From: Tritrichomonas foetus
Lineage: Eukaryota; Parabasalia; Tritrichomonadida; Tritrichomonadidae
Assembly: GCA_001839685.1 (NCBI GenBank)
Contig: MLAK01001056.1
Coordinates: forward strand, 3,577 to 37,029
DNA length: 33,453 nt
Direction: 5' to 3'
Shown here: positions 27,589 to 33,453 of the stretch, one piece after another
Position numbering within the stretch: position 1 is the stretch's first letter
How the letters are laid out: every line of letters begins with the position of its first letter
Notes under the pieces: model-generated
Databases searched by the model: none
What the model was told of the DNA's origin: nothing
The model's input: only the letters and a program-made list of their open reading frames with translations
Program-made: the position numbers and the translations under genes

Positions 27589-28050
27589 ATTGAATACACT
27601 TATACAAAAGTGCCAATGTCAAGCCTAATTTGAACCCATTCTTAACTTATTCATAACTAATTAAAACATTCCATAGCATGTAAAATAAGCTCCATTTTTG
27701 CCATAATATAAACTAACCTCAATTTTATTACTAAAAAATAATCAACACCAAACAATGGTAATTTAAATCATATGTTTTTACACAACATCCTCATTACTTT
27801 TTATGAATAAATAAGAGAATTGGATTTAAAATTGGCCATTACTCATAATTCTCGCTGATCTCTAAAATTGAATATCATATTTTCTATGAATTTTCTATAT
27901 TTCATTGATTGAGTAGTTCCAATTTAAGTATAAAATGACCAACAAACGATTTATTCATTTTTTTAGAGAGGAAATTGTTTCATTATATGCGAATTTTTTA
28001 ATTTACTAATTTGGCGAACGTTTATATCTCACTCACGTTAAAAATTCCAA

Positions 28051-28058
28051 AACGGTTT
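28051..28058 (+). promoter_or_regulatory. M3-like element AACGGTTT of the PPDK-like gene
   Basis: AACGGTTT lies 25 bases before the ATG at 28084 and fits the T. vaginalis M3 Myb-like core element consensus. This gene has no ACTTTTT element, so it may use the alternative core. Confidence 0.45.
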
Positions 28059-28083
28059 TTAATTCCCATCCGTTATTTAACAA

Positions 28084-30738
28084 ATGAAGAGCATTTACCG
28101 ATTCGAGGACTTTCCAAAACTCAAAGAACAGCTCGGCTCGATCAGTGCCGTCTGCCAATTACTTGGTAACAAAAGCACCAATCTCGCACAAATAAAAGAA
28201 TTAAATATCAAAATACCAAGCGGAATCATTCTTTCGACAGAAGCGCATAAACAATTCCTCGAAAATAAAAGCGTCGACATTCCAGAAGATCTTTGGGAGG
28301 ATATTCTACAAGAAATCCGACCACTTGAATCCGAGCAGAATCTGAAGTATGGCTCACCGAAAGCACCACTATTACTTTCTGTTCGTGGTGATGCGCCAAC
28401 TTACATGGTCGGAATGTTGGATGCTGTCACGAATATCGGATTGAACGATTTAACAGCTCGCGCAATGGAAAGAACAACACAAAATCGATCGTTTGTTTGG
28501 GATTGCTATCGTCGTCTTGTTCAGGAGTACGGCGTAGTTGTTCTGAAAATCCCTGTTTCAGAATTCGAAAAAGAATTAGAAAATTTCCGTCTCGCCAGAA
28601 ATCTCCATATGTTTTCAGCTTTTTCAGCACTCGATTATATCGAGCTCACAAAAATCAACAAAGCGGTTATTGTCAGAAAAACTGGCAAACCGTTTCCACA
28701 AGATCCATTTGAACAATTAAGGAAAGTTATTTGTGCTATATTTGCATCACAAAGTCTCCAACGTGTTAAATTGTTCAAACAAAAATCAGTTATGCAAAAT
28801 GATAATGCTGCTTCAATTATGATTATGCCAATGCTTTTCGGAAATAGAAGCATCACAACATCATCAACAGTTTTAGCAACAAGAAATTTAGTTACTGGTG
28901 AACCAAACATCAATGGTGAATTCGCAGTCAATGCAACATGTCGTGATATTGTTATTAGCCAACGTGATCCACTTCCACTTGAAACATTATCGAAAGAAAA
29001 TTCCGATGTCTTCAATAAAATCAATAATATTGCCAAAACTCTTGAAAAATACTTCAAGAAACCACAAATTATCGATTACATTTATGAAAATGGAGAAGTT
29101 TACGTCATACAATCAAATAATGCACAATTAACAGCACCAGGACGATTCAGAGCTGCCAAAGATATGGTCGATAGTGGAATTATCACTAAAGCAGAATCTT
29201 TAAATAACTTCGAACCTGCTGATGTTGCCCAATTACTTGCTCCTTCATTAACTAATGCTGAACCAACACCATTCTGTAAAGGAATTCCATCTGGTAAAGC
29301 ATGCGTTGTTGGAAAAGTATGTTTAACTAATGAATCTGTTTTGGAAGCAGCCAAAAAAGGTGAATCACCAATTTTCTTTAAGAAGTCTATTGCTTCTACT
29401 GATTTCGAAGCACTTATGGCTTCTTCAGCTGTTGTTACAAACATCGGAACTGATTATTCTTTTGTTTCCGCAGTTACCCGCTTATTCAGAAAAACTGCTG
29501 CAATTGGCTGTGAAGGTTTAATTGTCGATCTTGAAAACAACGTAGTGAAATGTGGAAGTAATACATTAAATGTTGGTGATAAAGTTACAGTTACTGGTAC
29601 AGGCTCTGTTCTTGTTGATGAACAAGAATTATTCAATCCAGAAAAACATGAAGATGAATTTGCAAAAGAAGTTTTAACTTGGGCAGATGAAGTTCGTCAA
29701 GACAAGATCAACGTTTTTACTATTGCTGATACATCTAGCGAAGTTCAGAAAGCTGTTGAAATTGGATCTGATGGTGTTGGAACGTTATCACTTGAACCAT
29801 TCTTTGAAGGTGATGATCGTCGTTTTGTCACAGATGTTATTGATCCAACTAATGAAGAAGGTGTTAATTCATTCGAAACACATTTGACTTCCAAACTTAA
29901 GGAAATCTTTTCATCTATTGGCTCCAAAGCAATCACCATTCGTTTATTTGATCCAGAATTAACTTCTTATTTGGATAAACCAATGGAGCTCGCTAAAGAA
30001 ATTGGTGTTCTTCGTGCACAAAAAGACAGAGATGGCGACAATTTTGCTTCACAAGAAGAACTCGATTCTAAAATTGCTGAATTAGACTCGATGAAGAAAG
30101 CTCATCGCGCTAATCCAGCAATCGGTTCACGTTCTATTCGTTTACTTGTTGCACGTCCAGAATTAATGAATGCAGAATTGAAGTCGATCCTAAATGCAGC
30201 TAAAGAAGCTCGTGGAAGTGGTGCTGATCCACATACTCGTATTCTTATTCCTTATGTTTCAGATTACAGAGAAGTTTCCAATTTAATGAAACAATTCGAA
30301 GCACTTTCATTGGAAATTGGAGAGAAGGCAAAGATTGGTATCGAAATTGACACACCACGTGCTTGCTTAACTACAGCGAAGCTTGCTGAACTTACAGATT
30401 TTCTCATTTTCTCTGTTCCTTTACTGACGAATGTCACTTTTGCACTCGACAGAACAGAAGCAGAGAAACAGCTTCTCGAAACTTATAAAGAGAAGAAGTT
30501 ATTGACAAATGTTTACAATGGTGTACAGGCATCAGTTTCAGAACTTATGAAAATATGTGTCCAAGAAGCCAAACAGACTAAAACAGAATGTGAAATTGGT
30601 CTCTTCAGCGAAGAGTTCCATAATCCAAAAGTAATTAGCCACTACTCAGAATTAGGAATTAACTCGTTTATTTGTAAAGCTCCTGCTGTCCCTGTTGCAC
30701 GTCTTTGCGCAGCGAAAACATTGATTGAATCACAATAA
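28084..30738 (+). CDS. catalytically degenerate pyruvate phosphate dikinase homologue
   Basis: The 884-residue protein spans the whole PPDK length (about 870-880 normally). The ATP-grasp domain runs to about 340 (LLSVRGDAPTYMVGMLDAVTNIGLND, MPMLFGN), then the swivelling His domain (about 390-510) and the PEP-binding barrel (about 535-884: ITIRLFDPELTSYLDKP, NPAIGSRSIRLLVARPEL, and VPVARLCAA at the end). PPDK interconverts pyruvate, ATP and phosphate with PEP, AMP and diphosphate. Here the phosphorylated His of GGMTSHAA is Phe460 (GTDYSFVS), the catalytic Cys of GICGEHGG is Phe841 (GLFSEEFH), the PEP-site Arg of GLxRTEH is Ser569 (GTLSLEP), GTNDLTQ is changed to SVPLLTN, and the Arg of QTR is Asn. 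The frame is open throughout, so this is a pseudoenzyme, not an obvious pseudogene. The stop is TAAA. Confidence 0.92.
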   Translation: MKSIYRFEDFPKLKEQLGSISAVCQLLGNKSTNLAQIKELNIKIPSGIILSTEAHKQFLENKSVDIPEDLWEDILQEIRPLESEQNLKYGSPKAPLLLSVRGDAPTYMVGMLDAVTNIGLNDLTARAMERTTQNRSFVWDCYRRLVQEYGVVVLKIPVSEFEKELENFRLARNLHMFSAFSALDYIELTKINKAVIVRKTGKPFPQDPFEQLRKVICAIFASQSLQRVKLFKQKSVMQNDNAASIMIMPMLFGNRSITTSSTVLATRNLVTGEPNINGEFAVNATCRDIVISQRDPLPLETLSKENSDVFNKINNIAKTLEKYFKKPQIIDYIYENGEVYVIQSNNAQLTAPGRFRAAKDMVDSGIITKAESLNNFEPADVAQLLAPSLTNAEPTPFCKGIPSGKACVVGKVCLTNESVLEAAKKGESPIFFKKSIASTDFEALMASSAVVTNIGTDYSFVSAVTRLFRKTAAIGCEGLIVDLENNVVKCGSNTLNVGDKVTVTGTGSVLVDEQELFNPEKHEDEFAKEVLTWADEVRQDKINVFTIADTSSEVQKAVEIGSDGVGTLSLEPFFEGDDRRFVTDVIDPTNEEGVNSFETHLTSKLKEIFSSIGSKAITIRLFDPELTSYLDKPMELAKEIGVLRAQKDRDGDNFASQEELDSKIAELDSMKKAHRANPAIGSRSIRLLVARPELMNAELKSILNAAKEARGSGADPHTRILIPYVSDYREVSNLMKQFEALSLEIGEKAKIGIEIDTPRACLTTAKLAELTDFLIFSVPLLTNVTFALDRTEAEKQLLETYKEKKLLTNVYNGVQASVSELMKICVQEAKQTKTECEIGLFSEEFHNPKVISHYSELGINSFICKAPAVPVARLCAAKTLIESQ

Positions 30739-31097
30739 AATATTGACTCTAAAAAAATAATGATTATATCGAAATTATCTCCTTATTCTCTTATTATTTT
30801 GTTTAATTTAAGTTCCTTCTTTATGCTGTTGTGATTTTCTCAAATTTTGCTGATTGAGACAGTTGACTTTAATAGGTGAAGAAGGAAAACGGAAATATTT
30901 TCTATAAATTGAAAAGATAAGCATTTGATATTGCAAAAAATATTCCATGGAGACAAATCTGGGAATTGATTATTAACAATAAACGGTCGTAGAATTACAC
31001 TTTTTCAATGTAAAATCTAAAACTTTTTATATAAACTCATTGAATTTTTTGAATGATCAACCAGGATGGCTGTGGCACTTTTCGACCTTTTTTTAGG
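30739..31097. other. intergenic region
   Basis: About 360 bases between the PPDK-like stop and the eL22 start. It holds the eL22 promoter and a further ACTTTTT at 31022-31028. No other gene is seen. Confidence 0.5.
31077..31090 (+). promoter_or_regulatory. core promoter of eL22 (ACTTTTC and M5-type CCTTT)
   Basis: GGCACTTTTCGACCTTTTTT precedes the start: ACTTTTC at 31077-31083 and CCTTT (M5) at 31086-31090, seven bases before the ATG at 31098. The uL4 gene shows the same CCTTT spacing, which decides the start choice for eL22. Confidence 0.55.
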
Positions 31098-31418
31098 ATG
31101 TCCGCCACATTCCACGTCGACTGCGCTGCCCCAGTTTCAGACAATCTCCTTACCCTTGCTGACTTCGTCGAATACCTCAACAAGAAGATGAAGGTTAACA
31201 AGCTCCGCAACAACCTCAACGGCAAAGTCACAATCGAAGCCGATGCTGGAGCCAACCGCGTCACAGTCACAGCCTCCGTCAAATACTCCAAGCGTGCCGT
31301 CCGTTACTACGCTCGTAAGTTCCTCCAAAAGCAAGGACTTCACCAACGTTTCAGGGTTGTCGCCACATCAGCTGACTCATACGAATTCCGCCAATACGGC
31401 CCAACATCGAAAGAGTAA
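31098..31418 (+). CDS. RPL22: 60S ribosomal protein L22 (eL22)
   Basis: The 106-residue protein is the eukaryote-specific large-subunit protein eL22. Recognisable blocks are FHVDCAAPVSDNLLTLADFV, LRNNLNGKVTI, VTVTASVKYSKRAVRYYARK and LHQRFRVVATSADSYEFRQ, in family order and of about family length. An in-frame ATG at 31053 would add 15 residues, but the CCTTT core promoter element lies between the two ATGs, so transcription probably starts after 31053 and the start at 31098 (MSATFHVD) is chosen. Codons are strongly C-biased (CTC, AAC, GCC, GTC, AAG), as in uL4 and unlike the AT-rich neighbours, which fits high expression. The stop is TAAA. Confidence 0.97.
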   Translation: MSATFHVDCAAPVSDNLLTLADFVEYLNKKMKVNKLRNNLNGKVTIEADAGANRVTVTASVKYSKRAVRYYARKFLQKQGLHQRFRVVATSADSYEFRQYGPTSKE

Positions 31419-31574
31419 ACAAAGTGATTTCTTTGGTAAATCTCTTTCCTTTTTTCATTTATTTCCTTTTTTCTATTTATCATCTTTTTCGATTTCTCAT
31501 TTTTTTGTTTCATCATTCATTCTTTTTACAGTCATTCTCGATTGGTTTTCTGAGTATTTCGATTGGATTTCCTA

Positions 31575-31956
31575 GAAAAAGTGGCTTTTTCGAAACTTTT
31601 CTGATTGTTTCGAAATGCTTTCTTTTTGTTTCGATTGAAATTCCCAAAAAAGTGACCTTTTCGTTTGCATGTCTGAAAAAAAGTGGCCTTTTCGTTTGAA
31701 TGTCTGAAAAAAAGTGGCCTTTTCGTTTGAATGTCTGAAAAAAAGTGGCCTTTTCGTTTGAATGTCTGAAAAAAAGTGGCCTTTTCGTTTGAATGTCTGA
31801 AAAAAAGTGGCCTTTTCGTTTGAATGTCTGAAAAAAAGTGGCCTTTTCGTTTGAATGTCTGAAAAAAGTGACATTCTCGATTGAATTTCTTTTCTTTTCG
31901 TTTTAATTCTTTTCTTTTCGATTGAATTTCCGCGAAAAAGTGACTTTTTCGAAACT
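31575..31956. repeat. 31-bp tandem array downstream of eL22, with diverged flanks
   Basis: Six identical 31-base copies start at 31675, 31706, 31737, 31768, 31799 and 31830 (end 31860), with one diverged copy on each side (about 31644-31674 and 31861-31891). Each carries GAAAAAAAGTGGCCTTTTCG. Outlying relatives at 31575-31591 and 31934-31950 are perfect small hairpins: GAAAAAG, three bases, CTTTTTC. Because 31 is not a multiple of 3, the array stays open in some frames only by periodicity, so reading frames through it are not credible genes. Confidence 0.95.
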
Positions 31957-33453
31957 GATTATTTTCATTTCGAATGGATTTCCTCTAAAAAGTGACTGGC
32001 AATAAATGAAAAACTCACAATTTTGAATGACAGAATAGATTACATAAGATTTAATTCAATTTGCTTCATTAAATGCTTGAATTTTGAAAAGAATTAGAAA
32101 TAATAATNGGAAAAAAGCAGGTCTTTTACGAATTTGTTCATTTTATTTTCAACAAACTGGAGTCTAATCTATTAATCAGTGTTGGAAATCATCGTTTTCG
32201 CGCAAAGATGTAAGATAGGATTGAANGAAAGAAACTGATTATTTGATAAATCAATTGTCGAAAAGTAAATTCTGATTACAAAAATTTTATGATTTTAATA
32301 ATCATGANGATGTAAGAAAAGCCACTTTTCATGTGAATTNCAATTTGACTCAAAATTATAAGCTGAATGAAAATTATAAGTTCACAACTTGTCATGTTTC
32401 ATAATCTAGATGATTAACATCTTATACTCGAAAATTCTCTGAAAGACAAAGTTTAAAGAGAGAAACTATCTCAAAAAGGCATGACAAGTTATGAGGCAGT
32501 TTTTGTTCTTAATTTTGCAGCTATCAGTGATGACTCAACGTTATTATTATTAAGGAAATTCATATTAATATTTCGGTGCCATATCTATTAATTTTTGTTG
32601 ATAGAACTTTTTTGTTATGTTTTTGGTAAGATATAATCTTTCCTTATTGATCTTCATGAAGTGCAAGCTTATATAATGTTATTTTCTTGATATTCATTTT
32701 ACAGATGAATCNATTTTTATAAATTCTTGAATTAAGATTTAATAAATCCAGTTTTTGAAATCATTATTAATCAATGTATATTGATTAATATTTATTTATT
32801 AATGTAGATTGTTTCATTCAAATCATTTAGAGTCTGAACAGAAGTCCTATTACGCGCATGAAACCCCTACAACNCAATTTCTTTTGAATATATCTTATTT
32901 CATAATCCTTGAAATGGTAGTTATACTGTTTAAAGCAACATTAGGAATATTCGAAAAAAATATATTTATTATATATTATTTTTTATTTCTGTATAATTAT
33001 TATCCCACCGCTTGTAGATATCGTCATAAAAATAGACTGACCAAAAATGTTCATTCAAAAAACGAAATTCAAATTTGATAATAAATTATCAACGAATGTC
33101 AATAATTATTCATGACCATATCATTTAATCCACATCACTTATATATTACACATTTATGACTGTAATATGGTTTCCTGTTCATATGTCAAATTTTTCAAAA
33201 AATTAATGAGAAACATTGAATTGATATCATATTTTCTATTTACATATGGAAACTTATTCAGTTATTTACTATTTTAAGATATATCAGTTGTTACTTTTCA
33301 TCAACGATTGTAAAGCTCGCTGTGACCAGTTTTTTTATGGGGATTTTTCATGCACTGAGCGGCCAAATGGAAAAGGCACAATCATGGCCAAATCGGAAAA
33401 AATATTTTTTCCCTTACGAGCCTTAAACGATTGCTATTCTCTGGTATCTTTTT
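31957..33453. other. non-coding right end with scattered ambiguous bases
   Basis: About 1.5 kb without a credible gene. Six isolated N occur at 32108, 32226, 32308, 32340, 32712 and 32874. The sequence is very AT-rich until about 33300, where composition becomes more balanced. It may be the flank of a gene or element beyond the window. Confidence 0.5.
33303..33433. repeat. short direct repeats at the right edge
   Basis: AACGATTG occurs at 33303-33310 and 33426-33433. Between them GGCCAAATGGAAAA (33361-33374) is echoed by GGCCAAATCGGAAAA (33386-33400). AACGAT also resembles a Myb recognition core. The local GC is higher than in the 1 kb to the left. Confidence 0.5.

Larger units (their letters stand above)
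26966..28083. other. 1.1-kb intergenic region between divergent genes
   Basis: AT-rich spacer holding the promoters of the Ubl-SEL1 (-) and PPDK-like (+) genes. It is longer than other divergent spacers and contains the 11-bp inverted repeat listed separately. ATATTGTACA occurs twice in tandem near 27100-27118. No open frame or known RNA is seen. Confidence 0.5.

Noticed and set aside
31053..31097. Upstream in-frame ATG of eL22 giving a 15-residue extension.
   Set aside because: The CCTTT core promoter element at 31086-31090 lies after it, and eL22 proteins of this length begin near MSATFHVD.
31572..31874. A 100-residue minus-strand frame with a 31-residue repeat.
   Set aside because: It is the 31-bp DNA array read in frame (three units equal 31 codons). 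Openness follows from the periodicity and there is no independent coding evidence.
32809..33078. An 89-residue + strand frame in the right-hand non-coding region.
   Set aside because: Low-complexity Ile/Phe/Tyr composition from AT-rich DNA, contains an ambiguous base, and no promoter element or family similarity.

Overview
The window looks like chromosomal DNA of a parabasalid protist, Trichomonas or Tritrichomonas. Asn-rich low-complexity protein segments make me lean to Tritrichomonas foetus, but the sequence does not prove it. The pointers are AT-rich DNA, long single-exon genes with no recognisable intron signals, cytosolic eukaryotic proteins (ribosomal uL4 and eL22, CCT-beta), a pyruvate phosphate dikinase family member, very short apparent 5' leaders with trichomonad-type core promoter elements (Inr TCAYW, M3 Myb-like, M5 CCTTT), and several stop codons of the form TAAA, the proposed combined stop/poly(A) signal of trichomonads.

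Layout. Positions 1-12.4 kb hold eight genes, all on the minus strand: an RRM protein (eIF4B/4H-like), a PAP2-fold membrane protein, two unrecognised small proteins, a TRAPPC10/11-like trafficking protein, a SHIPPO-repeat axonemal protein, ribosomal protein uL4 and CCT-beta. At 13.1-16.3 kb (+) is a large helical HEAT/ARM-like protein. At 16.7-18.5 kb (-) is a Tul1/Dsc1/FLY-type membrane RING-H2 ubiquitin ligase. At 19.1-20.5 kb (+) is a multi-pass protein of Wntless/TMEM181-like layout. At 20.9-22.5 kb (-) is a TBC1D15/Gyp7-type protein. At 22.7-27.0 kb (-) two SEL1-repeat reading frames abut through a TAATG stop/start and look like one original gene with four ubiquitin-like domains followed by about 28 SEL1 repeats. 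At 28.1-30.7 kb (+) is a full-length PPDK homologue, and at 31.1-31.4 kb (+) ribosomal protein eL22, followed by a 31-bp tandem array and about 1.5 kb of non-coding DNA.

The most striking pattern is that three intact, full-length enzyme-family genes have lost their catalytic residues: the PAP2 protein, the TBC protein and the PPDK-like protein. These look like maintained pseudoenzymes rather than decaying genes. The second is the split Ubl-SEL1 gene. The third is that all five ambiguous bases in the CCT-beta gene lie at third codon positions, which suggests collapsed alleles or paralogues. No tRNA, rRNA, CRISPR array or recognisable transposase was seen. Several genes share a core element (A)ACTTTTT just upstream of the start, and the 31-bp array near eL22 repeats a closely related sequence on the opposite strand.

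The genes do not form one pathway. Translation and folding (uL4, eL22, CCT-beta, RRM protein) and membrane traffic or protein quality control (TRAPP-like, TBC, Tul1-like E3, Wntless-like, Ubl-SEL1) are the recurring themes.
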